NCBI GenBank assembly: GCA_038373865.1
Contig: JAXGGA010003898.1
Coordinates: 1 to 64,000 of the forward strand
Reading direction: 5' to 3'
From: Uloborus plumipes
Taxonomy: Eukaryota > Arthropoda > Arachnida > Araneae > Uloboridae
DNA length: 64,000 nucleotides
Positions 1-12,340 of the stretch are shown piece by piece. The stretch's first letter is position 1, and each line of letters opens with the position of its first letter. The notes below the pieces were generated by a model. That model made no database searches and was not told the DNA's origin. It was given only the letters and a program-made list of their open reading frames with translations. The position numbers and the translations under genes were made by a program.

Positions 1-1289
1 CTTTGTTTCAAGAACTGGAAACTCGACTCTCTCCACCTTTATTCCTTCTCAATGGCTCTGAGGTACAGAATTTGGAGCTAAGTAATTTATTTGAAAGAAA
101 CTTCGGGATTGATTATAACTCGCTGTTTTAGCGGTTACATCATAATTACAGCAATAAAAAAATCTTGGGCTCCAGTATAGCCTTCCAGTTTGTCTGTGTA
201 TTTCTATAAGAGTACTTTATTCCATTCGCGTGTGTAGCCTTGACGAGAAAGACCTAGATCTCGCCATTTTTCCTTTGAGTTTTCCATATCATCTTCAGAA
301 GGAAGACTGCTTCAAGATGATACGGGATGCGAAACATAAACACTATTTCCGCTTTTATGCTGCCCTGGGGAGCCGCTACGTAGAGATGTGGTCCACCACT
401 CGAGATGTGTTTTTTCCGTGGCGGACTTTCTTTGTTAATTAAAAATAAATAAGTTCTACGGTTCGGACGGACGCCGCACTCGACGCAGTTGTGTTTATCT
501 TGAGGTTTTATTTATGGCGCCTGACGGAGTGTCTTTCGCATTATTCTGAAGTTTTCGACTGCAGCGTTTTCCCTTTGTCTTGAGTGGTTTGGGTACCGAG
601 GGTTGTTAATTGTGGGGGTGCAAAGGAAAAGTGCTTCCTTCCCGTTTCATTTCGCGTTCCGTTTTCTTTTCTTTCTTTTTTTAATTTGATTTAACCTCTT
701 GCTTCCGTCATAAATTGAATTGGCAGTATGTCTGTAAAAAACTTGATCGAATTTTTTGAATACATTTGGCAAATGTCGACTGAGTACATTGTTTTTTTTT
801 TAATTCCTTCTCATTATTTTGATTTTAAGGTAATTCTAAAACCTCTCATTTCGCCTATATGAGAATTTACCAACCTGTTTTAAGTGCAACATTCTTAAAT
901 ATTTAAATGTAAACCTGGCTTGCCCCTACAAGATAATAATAATAACTATTTCAGCAGTAACCAATCCCACAAATTAGTATCGCTGTTGTAACTGTTATTA
1001 TTACTTCATTATTTTTAGCAACATCATCAACAGCAACAATAGTAATAATAAATTGTATAGTAAAAGAGACGTTCTTCAATATAAATATGTTTTACTGGAG
1101 CTCAGTACTGCTCGAATAATACAGATTGTTAAAAACAAATCTTTCCCGAAAAAGAGAGAAAGAAACTGTTGTAAAATAATATACTTGTTGAAATTTTGTT
1201 TTCGTCTTACCTAAAAACTCATTAAAAAATTGTGACTCTTGAAACTATTACATCTAAAGCCCACGCATGAGTGCTTTCATTTGAATACG
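1..1289. other. Non-coding AT-rich DNA with a small GC-balanced island
   Basis: No gene is recognisable here. Most of the stretch is AT-rich with short T runs and ATA/ATT-rich simple sequence near 930-1050. About 430-660 is noticeably less AT-rich and contains CpGs and a TTTATTTATGGCGCC word, a caudal/Abd-B-like homeodomain site. A short ORF at 230-442 has no family resemblance and starts from GTG, so I do not call it. Confidence 0.6.
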
Positions 1290-1400
1290 TTTTTCTTTCT
1301 TTATTTTTCTTTTCTTTCTTTCTTTTCTTTTCTTTCTTTTCTTTTCTTTTCTTTTCTTTCTTTTTTTTCTTTTCTTTTCTTCATTTCCCTTTCTTCTTTC
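1290..1400. repeat. TTTC/TTTTC pyrimidine microsatellite
   Basis: About 110 bases consist almost only of T and C, arranged as TTTCT and TTTTC units. It lies roughly 75 bp upstream of a CACTG-ended miniature element. The Phe/Ser-rich and Lys/Glu-rich ORFs across it are translations of simple sequence. Confidence 0.9.
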
Positions 1401-1473
1401 TTCTTTTGTATTTTTTCAATGATTTTCAGAGGTGAAACTCGTAAATGTAGTTTGAGGCTGAAAGACTTCATTC

Positions 1474-1812
1474 TACACTGCAAAAAACGAACTGTTGTTT
1501 ATACAGTATAATACTGGCAGCCGAGGTTCCAATTTAAAACTGCACAATACTAAACTAAAACTAGCAATTTTTCAGATTCTTACTGCAAAGTTAGCAATTT
1601 TACAGTTTGTTTCAGTAAAATTTAGCTGTATTATACTGGAAAATCAACAGTGTTATGCAGGCAGCAGAGGTTCCAATTTAAAACTGTAAAATGCACGTTA
1701 ATAAATTGTTAATTTAGCAATTTTACAGTTTGTAAAATTTGCAATTTTACAGTTTACTACAATAAACTAACTGTATTATACTGTAAAAACAAGATTAACT
1801 TTTTGCAGTGTA
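1474..1812 (+). mobile_element. CACTG-ended MITE, copy 1 (CACTA/CMC-like)
   Basis: A 335-bp non-autonomous element at 1476-1810 with inverted ends: it begins CACTGCAAAAAACGAACTG and ends in TTTTTGCAGTG. It is flanked on both sides by TA (1474-1475 and 1811-1812), a probable 2-bp target duplication. The interior is built of alternating direct and inverted ACTGTAAAAT / ATTTTACAGT words. A 'GCAG-c-GAGGTTCCAATTT' block occurs twice (about 1518 and 1659), so the copy is an internal dimer. There is no transposase. CACTR ends with a short target duplication suggest the CACTA/CMC group, but that assignment is inferred from the ends alone. Five further copies lie near 6.1, 25.6, 35.6, 42.3 and 55.9 kb. 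Confidence 0.85.
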
Positions 1813-4121
1813 GTTTGAATATACCATTCAAAAAAAATTGTAGACTATATCATCATCTAATCCTCTTTATTTGACTTCTCTAATTGTAAAAGGTCGGACA
1901 TTATTCTTGTTTTTATTGTATCTACTCTTTGAAAAAAATCAAAGTAAAAACCTTCTGGCTACTGTAATATAGAGTACCGTTCTCTAAGTCACCAAAGCAA
2001 CAAGTTCTTTTCTCCTTCCTTTGAGTATGAATAATTTTATCACCCACACTTCCGTTTCTAACCCAAAAATAAACAAAAATGATTGGACTCGTAAATTCCT
2101 CTTGAGATGAGATAAAACTCAATTAAGATAAATAAATTATTATTAACGATTGTGTGTATTTCCCCCACCATCGAACGAGACATAAATATCAATGAAAAAA
2201 AAACGATGACATCCGTCCTGAACTTATTGAAACGGTGCTATTTAGTGCCATTTTTATAAAGCTGTATCGTCTTACCAGTAATGACCTTACGAAATTAGGA
2301 ACGCTGATGATCCGCAAATTTAACCCAAAGAATAAATCAACCCCGAACTCTAATGACACATCTGAGGCCGAAAAAGTCTTTGAGGACTATTTCCTGTTAA
2401 TCAGTACCAGTCACCGTTCACAGTTCATCATGTCGCTTTTCTTTTTTTTTTCTCCTCCTTAACGGTTTCTCCTCGACACCCCCGCTTCACTTTATTTATC
2501 TTTTCATTTTTTGTGTTCGTCTTCCTTTCGTTTTTCTTTCTTTTTGATTTGGGGCGTCTGGCAACAGCTGTTCGATATAGACTCGCGATGACAATTCTAA
2601 TGGCCGCCTCCGTGCTCTTGGGGTTGAGTTGAAGTTCACCTGCTTCTCATCTATCTCGAAAAACACCACGGAGATGGTTCCAGGAGATGGCTGTCCGGAT
2701 GGCGAAAAATTTTCCAAGATTTATGCCATCTTTACTGTGAGGTTTTTGGGATTTGCTGCTGACTAAAAGTCGAGATCAAATTTCAGATTTGTCGGTCATG
2801 CTAGAAATGATCGTTTTCAGAAAGAAATTCCTTGGGAATGTTTTGCTGCTTCAAATAAACGACAAGCCATGTTCGAATCGAGTAGTATTTTAAAATACCA
2901 AGTACTATATTTTCAAGACATGATTTTTTACCCCTTTGTTTCGATATCTGGAAAAAATGTTGTTCTTTGAAAGACATTATTGACATTTATAACTGTTTTC
3001 TGACATTAGGGATGGCATTAAGATTTTAATGAACGAGTTTTTCTTTAATAAAAAAGAATTAAAATAGCTAGAAATCGAACCCTTGACCGTTTTTTTTTTT
3101 TTTTTGCTAGCATTTTTTAAATTAGAACACTCTAAGAGAAAACACTTCTAAATAATCAAAAAACTATTTTTTAATTCATTTTAAGTATATTATTCAATTA
3201 AAAGGTACTAAATTTTAAAAATAACGATAAAAGAATCCTTGCTCCTTGCCGTACTCCCACCTTCCCCCTCTCTCTTTTCCTTCCTTCATTATTAGCTAAG
3301 CATAAGCGGGAAATAAACAAACACCTTTGTGAAAAAAATTAAAAGGAGATAAAACTACATTTAAATAATACAAATATGAAGAATAAAAATCCAGACATTT
3401 ATTTTGAGGTTAAAAGGAGTGCCCAATCTCAATACAAAAAGATAAGAGCTAATGGATAACGTGCATGTTTTTTTTTTTCCTTTAAACATAACTTGTTTTC
3501 GTATGTCATCAATGTCAAGCTGTCGTAAAGAGGAAAAGTTCTTATTAATAATAATAATTTCCATTAAAGATTTTGATAAAAAAACTCGTATTCTATAAAA
3601 TTCAATTTCAAATCTGTTCCTGTTGGAAAAAAATTCTCGTTACAGAAAAATTTACCATTACTCAGCATTCAATCTATGTTGCCAATTATTCTCTTTGAAA
3701 TAACCATATCGTCCTTCGTTGATGGTATTCTTCCATCGAGGAAAATGAAATTCTGCGTGTGATATTATCTTCATCGTGACCTACATATTGCCTTAAAAGC
3801 TCATTCTTTGATAATGTTTTAATGATAATTCACGTTTCCTAATTTCCTTTTTATGCAGGTATAAATTAAAATGTTGAGGGTATATTTCAAAAGCTGATGA
3901 ATATCTTGTTGATAGTCACATGCACGAGTGGTTTATCGTAATTCTATTCTTCCTACTTTCGTTTGAAATATTTCTGATTAAAATGCAGAACCGGACGGTT
4001 ACGTGTTAACCTAAATGTAAAGCGAAATCTTCTGGGCTCTGTGGGAAGTGGTGGTGGGCAGCAAACTGTCACCCCCTTTCTAAAGTTAAGTGAGTACGTA
4101 GTCTTCGTTAATTGTCAAAGA
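1813..4121. other. Non-coding AT-rich DNA
   Basis: No recognisable gene. The stretch is AT-rich with homopolymer runs (T run near 3092-3106). A moderately GC-balanced patch around 2480-2780 has short ORFs on both strands that match no family. I see no inverted or tandem repeat of note. Confidence 0.55.
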
Positions 4122-4556
4122 ATTGTATTAAAAACTCGAATTTGATAAAGGATAAAATTTCCTCCGATTCAGCACTGGAGCTGTAAACTGGGGAGTAATA
4201 CTTCTTCACATAATTTGATGGTAATTGATGGAATAAAAATGAATCAAGGGTCAGGGTAAGAGGATGAATAAATTAATGAGATCCAAGAGAAATAAATAAA
4301 TAAATTAGTAAATAAATAAGTTCATAGTAAAGGTTCGTTAAAAACTTGAGTTTGATAAGGGATAAGTTTCGTCCGATTCAGCGTTGGAACAGTCAACTGG
4401 GGGGTAATACCTCTTCATATGATTTGATGGCAAATTGCTGAAATTCAAAAACGAGTGAATAAAAATGAGTAAAGAGTCAGTGTAAGAAAATAAATAAATT
4501 GATGAGCTCAAACATCAATAAATAAATAAATTAGTAAATAAATAAGCTTATAGTAA
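4122..4556 (+). repeat. Two-unit tandem repeat, period about 210 bp
   Basis: Unit 1 (about 4122-4332) and unit 2 (about 4333-4556) align along their length. 'AAAACTCGAATTTGATAA' at 4131 matches 'AAAACTTGAGTTTGATAA' at 4341. Each unit contains a GATTCAGC-TGGA-C block, a 'TTTGATGG' block and an AAATAAATAAATTAGTAAAT tail ending in 'T-ATAGTAAA'. The units differ by many substitutions and small indels, so the duplication is not recent. There is no coding content. Confidence 0.85.
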
Positions 4557-6058
4557 AAAAAATCTTATATATTAATCTAAATAAAGGTGCGTAATTGACA
4601 TATCCAAAATTTGGAGGAATGAATAGATTGACATACAAGGATCTGTCATATTGCTTGATAATTAAAGGTAAGTTCATATATAGCTAGATAAAAATAATTA
4701 TTTGCTAAGCTATGAATGAAAACAAACTAAAATAATTCAATTTGAATCCGTGTCTCTGGAACGTATTTCGTTTGTACTTAGTTCTCTCATCCTCCTTTTT
4801 TTTTTTACTCTTTTAAGATGGATTAAACACATTCAATATGCATATTTCCGATTTAAAACAGGAGCAACAAATCAACTTTGTCGTGATACCTAAGTGACAG
4901 GAACAATTAAGCATTTAAAATCAACTTGTATAGGATTGACAACATCATTATTAAAAAAAACGTACGCACATTGTATAGTTTTTTTTCCTTTCATCCTAAC
5001 TTTTCATCCTAATTCCCAATAATTCACTTCTCTTATATTTTTTGCTCCCTTCTGTGCATAACGAGAAGCGTTTTCTAGAACACAAAACGTCTCTTCGTTG
5101 TTTTAGTTTTAATTTAAACATTTATTTGCTGTTTGATCTTCCTATCGTTCCCATCAATTCCACAGGAAAAAAAAAGAGCGCAACGTTCTGTCCTGCCTTC
5201 AAAATAATCGGAATTCTTTCCCTTTTTTCCCCAGCGGGTCGGGATGGGAGTGTGGGAGGAGGGTGTGGGGGGCTGCCGAAGCGATCGGGGGTGGCGAGGC
5301 CCCGATAAGGTTTCGGCCCATTTATTTACCCCCGGGGGAAAGGAGGTTTTTTAGCAAGTCTCATCTCCTTGGTGCTATGAATGCCTTCAACGGAAGACAG
5401 CTGCGAAAGTCTTCGGGCCCCAATCTTCGATGAAAACGCTCTGTGTCTGTGCGAACCATATACCGGCCAATTTTTTTCTTTTTCCTTCCATTCATTCTTT
5501 GTGGGTGTATTCATATCTGCTCTCGAAAATATGCTCCCGGCATCTACAATTTCGCGTCTTTTCCAGCTCATTTAACGCCGGTTTGGAAACAGTTTATTAG
5601 ATAACGGGTACCGATGCTTGTGTACGGGTCTTGTGGTGGTTGTGGCTGCTACTTGCTGCTTTCTGAGGTGTCTGGTGAGGGGGTGGAGGAGGGGATGGAG
5701 GGGTCGAGCGAAGGGACGGTGTCGAATTTCCCGTTTCCCAGACACCGGCGAGGATGGAGAACATGAATTCTTCTCCCCTTCCCTCGCTTCCGAAAAACAT
5801 GGTAAATGATGACTTCGAGGAAGAGTACTTATAAGTGGGAACCAACTTTGTGGCGACAGTGTGGTTAACGGGTCACGGCTTCCCTTCTGCAATTTGGTGG
5901 TTCATTTCGACTTTTCGCTTGTTTCATACTTTGCTTATTGAGGGAAGATATTGGGAGAAAGTATCCCACCATTACCCCCATGTCATAGAACAGCTGTTTC
6001 CAAAGTGTGTTCTATAATTAAATACTAAAGAGTAAACTATATTACACGTCTGTTCTGG
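4557..6058. other. Non-coding DNA with a GC-rich island at 5215-5890
   Basis: The first 600 bp are AT-rich background. About 5215-5890 is clearly richer in G and C with many CpGs, including G-rich runs near 5245-5300 and 5675-5710. Several overlapping ORFs are open on both strands there (for example 5572-5892 minus and 5618-5809 plus). None shows a domain, and the openness follows from composition. It could be a promoter-proximal or enhancer island, and I cannot tell which. Confidence 0.5.
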
Positions 6059-6379
6059 TTCACTAAAAAATGAATGCTGTTTTTACAGTATAATACAGCT
6101 AATTCTGTAGTACTAAACTGTAAAATTGCCAATTTTACAGTTTCTTACCGTGTATTTTAGTTTTAAACTGGAAACTCTGCTGCCAATATTATACTGTTGT
6201 TTTTACAGTATAATACAGCTAAATGTTACGGCAATAAACTGTAAATTTTCTTTTTTTATAGTAAGAAACAGTAAAATGGCTAGTTTTACAGTTTATTACT
6301 GTGCATTTTACAGTTTTAAATTGAAACCTCGACTTCCAGTATTATACTGTAAAAACAACAGTTCCTTTTTTGCAGTGTT
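6059..6379 (-). mobile_element. CACTG-ended MITE, copy 2, reverse orientation
   Basis: A copy of the 1.5-kb element family in reverse orientation at about 6061-6377. It begins CACTAAAAAATGAATGCTG and ends TTTTTTGCAGTG. The bases next to each end are TT, so the duplication here is TT or a decayed TA. The interior again alternates ACTGTAAA and TTTACAGT words and carries the reverse complement of the GAGGTTCCA block near 6168 and 6320. The repeat-derived ORF inside it is not a gene. Confidence 0.82.
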
Positions 6380-8231
6380 GAAGCAATCACTTGAACTGAA
6401 AAAGGACTCCCATGTTGAATTTTATTAGCATTACTTCTTTATTTTAATTTTGAAAGAAATGTTCCAAAATGAGAAATTTGCTAATAGCTACAATTTGTGC
6501 TCTATGATTTTTCTTTCCACTTTAGTCCAAAAGCTCAAAAAAAGCAACGACTGGCAGTTCTTATAATAGAAATGGTTGCTCGAGGTGACATTGAAATGAT
6601 ATTATTTACTCACAAAAAAATTTAATTACAAAAAAAAAAATTAAAAAAAGATTCGATTAAATGGATTTTTTATTTAAAAGAGTTTTTAATAATCAAGGTC
6701 TTACTGCATCACGTTGTAATAAAATACATGCATATAAGGAAACGATTTACGATGTACACAATGTATCAAAAATGTGTAATTGAAATTACTGCACTCGATT
6801 TACACGAAATCACGGCCAATAATTTCTAATTTCTTACTTATTTATTGCTCAAGTGCTTGAAAATTTTCAATTCTTTCTTCACATTAGGGTAAAATTTTTT
6901 CAATATAATTTCTAAAATTCGAACGGAAAGATTGAGAACTGAACCTATATTTATGAGCTACGTGTCTTATCTCATACTCCTTTCTCAGAACAGTGATTTA
7001 ATCTCTATAATTCTTCGTCAAATCTAAATTGAGAAAAGATGTCACGTTGGGCAATGTCAATTTGATAGCAGACTTCGTACTAGTAAAAACGTTTTCAAGT
7101 TAATGACATTACTTCCACCTTTAATGCACATCTGATACTCGTTATCTGGAGGACTAATTCTACGTCCTATTAAGAAAGAAATCTCCCCTTTCATTTGAAC
7201 CTCATGTTTGTACACATGACACGTGACTTTTCTTCTTCTTCTTCTTCGCTCCGCGAAACGTGTTTATTATCGTAAACTGAAATTTTTTTCATTGAAATTT
7301 ATGTTACCATTTACCAAAATATGTTTTATTAAGTTTAGTTGAAAGTCGGAAGATTTTACGGGAAAATTGTATGCAAGTTATTTTTAATGAACTTTGAAAA
7401 TTATGCTTATTAATGACATTTTTTACGTTAAACTTACTTATTGGAAGTGATAATGCACCACAAAACAGAAACTAAGTATATGATTTGCTTCCGTATTTCC
7501 TTGCATAAAATGAAGAAAAATCTTCCAAACGTTTGCTTAACGTTTTGTTGAATGTTTATATAAATCTTAAATTTATCTGAATTAAAAATAAGGTATTATT
7601 GTCGCGAGAAAATCGGCAATAGAGAAATGTTGTATTAAGTATTGTAATCGTAGCCGAAACATTCCTAAGGAAGAGCACACATGTGGCTTTCTCTATAGAA
7701 ATTCCACAACATGTACCCTCGCACAAAATCGTAGGAACGTTTTTGAGAGCAATTTCCCTTGTTAAAATCATCATTCATTATTATTTTCATTAAAGTTATG
7801 TTCGGTAATAAATTCCGGAGCAGAGCTTAAATTAATTTAAATTAATTACGACGCTTCTTTTTTTTTTAAATTTATTACATTTTTTGGAAAAAAAGAGCGT
7901 ATTTTTGACTAGAATCAATTCCATGTTCATTTATAAACTAGAGTGACAAGTTATACTTTAATCCAAATAAGTGTTTTCTATGAAGAATGGTTGCAAGGGT
8001 CAAAAATCTTCCTTAGACTCCCGATTTTTCCCGCTTCCTTTCGTCCTTTTTCGTTTCTCCTCTTTTCGGGAAATACTGTTTTAGACAAATAGATGCCCTG
8101 AAAACCAATGATGTTAAATCCCACCATATACTCGTTCCATGATTAAACATGAAAAGGAATTGCAAATTAAACTTCGACATAAAAATACATTAGGTAGTAA
8201 ATTCTGTAATTTCAATGTTTTTGTCAAGTAA
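6380..8231. other. Non-coding AT-rich DNA
   Basis: No gene, element or clear repeat is recognisable. A short TTC run occurs at about 7231-7248, and A and T homopolymers are frequent. A 72-residue minus-strand ORF at 7556-7774 has no family features. Confidence 0.55.
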
Positions 8232-8325
8232 AGTCTCCAGAGATCCATTCAACCGAAAAACCATTAAGATGGTAGTCACGGGGATCTCTGGGGTGAAATG
8301 AAATGAAATGAATAATAGATAAAAT
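8232..8325 (+). mobile_element. Possible 3' end of a SINE
   Basis: The stretch 'ATCCATTCAACCGAAAAACC' resembles the 3' part of the SINE at 15.0 kb ('ACCAATCTAACCGAATAAAC' near 15220) and ends in a GAAAT/GAAATGA simple tail at 8295-8312. It also contains a CCAGAGATCC / GGGATCTCTGG inverted pair. The tRNA-like head is absent, so this would be a 5'-truncated copy. The match is short, so the call is tentative. Confidence 0.35.
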
Positions 8326-9618
8326 AGTAGTGACTGCATTAGATTAAAATAGTCAATATTAAAATTTTAAAAAAATGACTAAAATGTGAATAGAATGGGA
8401 TGTTGAAAGATTTATTAGTCAGCTTTAATTTAGCGCTAATGAATGCCGAACTACAAAAGTTATTTAAACTTAGTTTAGACGGAATCTTTAATCATACATT
8501 TATCCAAAACTTGAAAGATTCTTTTCACTCTCTGAATCTGATATTGATGATTTTCCCACATTTAACCAAGCATATCACGTGAAATTCAAAATTAAAAAAA
8601 AAAGTTACTTTTGTAAATACATACTAGACGGTGCTGAACATGTTCAGTCTGCGTATAATTTTCTGCATTATCTTATTATTCATCCATTGCACCTGTTTCA
8701 TAGATCCTAATGCAAAAGCAAGGTAGTTAGCATTTATTTCTCTAATATAATAAATTAGATCCCTTTTTTACTTACCATTTGTAATTCCGTCTTATGGGCT
8801 ATTTTCTTTCATAAAACTACCTATCGGTTCGAAGGAAGAACTTAAATTACTTTGCATCATCGTTTCTTTCATTTGTCTTTTGCCTTGTTCATTATATTTA
8901 ACGATGTATATTGTTTAGTTCGGCAACGTGAAAGACAAATGCCTTTGACTCCCTCGTTGCCTGTTTCACACAGGGGTAGTTTGTTTGTTTGCATTGATTT
9001 ATTTTTTTACCTTCGTTGACTGGCGTCCATTTGATTTGTACGAAGCATATTAAAGGGAATTTGTAAGCTCTTTGATCGTAGATCGTAGATTAGATTTTAA
9101 TGGGGATTAAACTCAACTTCTTTCTGCTGATCTCTTGGTGAGGATCTTGCTTCGTCTTGATGAGAATCATAACTTATTATTATTTTTTTAATAGTTGGGA
9201 TATTAATGAAAAGTCCTTATCAAGTTAATTTTAAGATAATAAAAAAACTAGTGAAATATTTTGATGTTGTTGAGAGTCTTTAGTTCAGTTTGTTTTGATG
9301 TTTGATATTAATTATTCATTGTGGCAAAATAATGATAATAACAATGACAACAAAAATGACATAAAAATAAGAAAATTTAAAAAAAAGAAAGTATTCTAGA
9401 ACAAAAGTTTTCAAGTCGGAAATTTCGTTTGGATTTTTCAGTACATTTAAGTAAAATATTTAAATTAATTTATTAATTGTCAAATTATTGTCGGGCACTT
9501 AATATAAAATTTAAAAAAAAAGAATCGTGAGCAGAAAATTAGCCACCAGCCTCTTTTAACGACCAATTGACCACATGTTGGCAAATAGGTCAGTCATCAC
9601 TGCGACCTGTTCGTTTTA
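8326..9618. other. Non-coding AT-rich DNA
   Basis: No gene or element recognised. AT-rich background with short A and T runs and ATA/AAC simple stretches around 9330-9390. Confidence 0.55.
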
Positions 9619-10140
9619 TTAAACCACTTTCCAAACATCAATATGAGAGAAGGTGGGGTGCCACCATTGGAGCGAATCCCCAAAGTCTCCCCCTCCCTCG
9701 CTTTCGCTGCTGACAAAAACGTGTCGGAAGCGACGAAGGACGCCTGACGTCACATCCGGTCCGCGGTGTGGTTTTGGGTCGTCCGAATGCGATGGCCCAG
9801 TGAGTCCGGGGCTTCGCGCATCAACAGGCCTCAATACGACGAGTGTACTATTGCAGAAATCGAGAGTGGGCCCTTTACACTTCTCTGATTGCATCACTCG
9901 CCTGTGAACGTGAATTGGTCTTCGGTGATTGAATTTTGGTTCCAGACGATGGCAACAGCAGCGCGCTTGTCTGGTTTTTGCTTCGCGGTCCAGCTGCTCA
10001 AATTGCCCGCTGCCAAATGTCGTCACGTCGGAGCAACTTTGAAAAGCGGCGGAGGAAATGGACTTTCTTGGTTTTTCAACATTTAAATTTGCAGGACCCG
10101 AAAACGTTTGCACAATGAAGCAAACCCATTGACTCGTCGT
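9619..10140. other. GC-balanced island, candidate regulatory DNA
   Basis: Composition shifts sharply to about half G+C with frequent CpG. It contains a perfect CRE palindrome TGACGTCA at 9745-9752. A 164-residue minus-strand ORF (9619-10113) is the longest in the window, but it overlaps three plus-strand ORFs in the same interval and shows no domain, signal peptide or low-complexity coding signature. I therefore treat the openness as a composition effect. Alternatives are an unrecognised exon or a promoter. Confidence 0.45.
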
Positions 10141-11219
10141 GGCTCAAAAATAGAGGAAAGTCTGGCCGAGTGGTCGAGGTTGATGCTTTAGTTTCAAAGA
10201 GCGAGAGGGAGAAAGAGAGAAAACTTGCTAATTCATTTTCTAAAAACATATAAATTTCAAACATATGATAAATGTTGGAGATTATGAAATAGCCTTTTCC
10301 TATATGCAACATAAGTAAAGCGACAGGACTAGGAAAAACTGCCCTCTTACTATTCCCACATCCACCTCTTAAAATATTTTTTTTTAAGATAAAACTAGCT
10401 GCACCACACACTAGTTACAATTAAGGTTTAGCATGTTTTCTGCATGGGGGTGCAGTTAAGAGAGGGGAGAACATTTCTTGTCAATGTTATGTGGGTTTTT
10501 GTATATTAAGGTGGAATTCTTGCCAGATGCAAATAAAAAGTTTTAAAGGCTTTTCTCAAATCTTTTGTTAGATGCAAAACTCTGGTCACAACATTTTCAA
10601 ACGATATCGTGGAAAATTAGGAAGTATAAACACAGGTTAATGTTTTTTTTTTTTTAATATCAAGAAGCATATCTAAACACATTTTTGAGCATGTACTCTA
10701 CTTAACTATTATAATACATTTGTCATAGCAGTAATGTCAAAAAAAAATCTTATATTGGGTACCAAAGTTTCAAAGAATTCGAGTTATCAGTAGTAGCCAT
10801 GCAAAAAATGAAGAACTTTTTTTTTAGTAAGAAACTCTTAGGCAATTCCATTTGAAGGATGAGATGCCTCTACTTTCTCTCTCTTTCAAATTCTTCGAAG
10901 GATAAACAATAATGCATACTCCTAAGAAATTTGTCCCAAATTGCCAACCTCAACGTAGTTCTCTTTTATTTCGTATGGGGACAAGGAAATTATTGTAAAC
11001 GCTTGTAATGTCAAAGACAACGGTTTCATCTTTTCGTTCAAAGATATATTAGTGCCTCAATGTTTGCATGATAATCGTGTCTTGGAGATTATTAAATGTT
11101 AATTCGCGAAGCAAAGAGTCAACATTTTTTTTTCGTCCTCAAAAATAAGCATAATAAAAATGCCTTATTAAAAGGGAGTTTGTGACACTCGGGAGTAGCA
11201 TAAAACCCAGTTTATGGCA
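10141..11219. other. Non-coding AT-rich DNA
   Basis: Background sequence with T and A homopolymers. No gene or element recognised. Confidence 0.55.
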
Positions 11220-11830
11220 AGTTGTCCTGCCTTATTCGTCCTCAAGTAGTAAAAAAGAGGAGAAAAAACTGCGGCGTTCTCGATAATCATTGGTGCAAGA
11301 ACACAGATTCGAACCGTTTTAAAGCGATTGCGAAACTCGGTTGGCGTGATGCGACCATATTATTTCCAAGAGATTGCATACAGCGATTCCTGCATAAATT
11401 TCCGTCCCTTCGATTGCGCAAGCGCATGTTTACCTGCAGAAGAACAGTTGGGCGTCGTAATAATACGTAAAAACGAATGTGGCACCTGCTGTGGAAGACC
11501 GCCGCAGAAACGGGTTCGCAACAAATTAGTCGGCAGAAATGCAAATGCCCACATTTCCAGGCGCTATTTGTTTCCCTGCAGTGGCAGTTCGTGGATCAAA
11601 CGAGCGGTTCGCACTTGGCGGAAAATCGTTTTGGCAGTTTTACTTTTCCCCTCTGCCACGGAGTCGCGCACCGGATGTGCAGAAGGAATTTTTTCATTTC
11701 GAATGTTATAAAAAATGAATTAAAGTTGTAGTATTGGCTAGCAGCACGACGATGTGGAGTTACGTGAAAAGTTGCCGACACTTTGTTTTCTGTTGTTGTT
11801 GTAAACGACAACAGTTTCGTATTAATGATT
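11220..11830. other. GC-balanced island with an octamer site
   Basis: About 600 bp of balanced composition with CpGs. It contains the perfect octamer ATGCAAAT at 11539-11546, a POU-type site. Five ORFs overlap in both orientations, including a 127-codon one at 11328-11711. None resembles a known protein, and simultaneous openness of several frames argues against a single coding exon. I regard it as a candidate regulatory island. Confidence 0.45.
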
Positions 11831-12125
11831 CAGTGTGTAAGTGGGAGAAAAGGAAGAAAAAATGGCAATCATGGATAAAACTTTCGTCATTTTAGTTGCG
11901 AATCAGAATTTCATTTCGTGTTATGTATAGGGTTACCGTATTTGTGATTCAGGTGCACGGAGAGGGGGGTATGGGATATCCACCCCCCCGCCCAATTATC
12001 TATTTTAAGCCATATTTCCAATCATAATAATGTCATTTATCTGCATATAAGGACTGTTATGATCCCCCCCTCCCACAGCAGATAAATTCTAGCTGTGATA
12101 GCGTTGGGGATCAACTACACTAAAT
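11831..12125. other. Non-coding DNA with C-rich runs
   Basis: No gene. It contains short C runs near 11980-11990 and 12065-12075. Confidence 0.5.
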
Positions 12126-12340
12126 TAAAAAAAACTGCCCATTTATAGAAAATCTCGAGAAAACTGGGCTTCCATAAAGATTTCTAGTAACGACGCAGCT
12201 CTTTTTTAAGTTACGTTACTCAAGAAGCTGTATCTTTACAACGCAACTTTAGAAGTAACTTTATTGGTACTATATAGAAACCCTTATGGAAGCTCAGTTT
12301 CCCAGACATTTTGTAGTAAACAAGTAGGAGCTTTTTTTTA
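12126..12340. mobile_element. Diverged foldback (inverted-repeat) element
   Basis: The segment 'GAAAACTGGGCTTCCATAAA' (about 12158-12178) is the inverted partner of 'CCTTATGGAAGCTCAGTTTC' (about 12281-12301). The pairing continues outward more weakly toward an A7 start (about 12127) and a T7 end (about 12330). This gives imperfect arms of up to about 70 bp around a short interior that itself holds smaller inverted words. There is no coding sequence. It is probably an old MITE or simply a large hairpin, and no clear target duplication is visible. Confidence 0.55.

Noticed and set aside
1239..1511. Phe/Ser-rich and Lys/Glu-rich ORFs
   Set aside because: Both are translations of the TTTC microsatellite.
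9619..10113. 164-codon minus-strand ORF, the longest in the window
   Set aside because: It overlaps three open plus-strand frames in a GC-balanced island and shows no domain or biased composition, so openness is explained by few stop codons in GC-richer DNA.
11222..11811. Cluster of five overlapping ORFs on both strands
   Set aside because: Several frames are open at once and none resembles a protein family.
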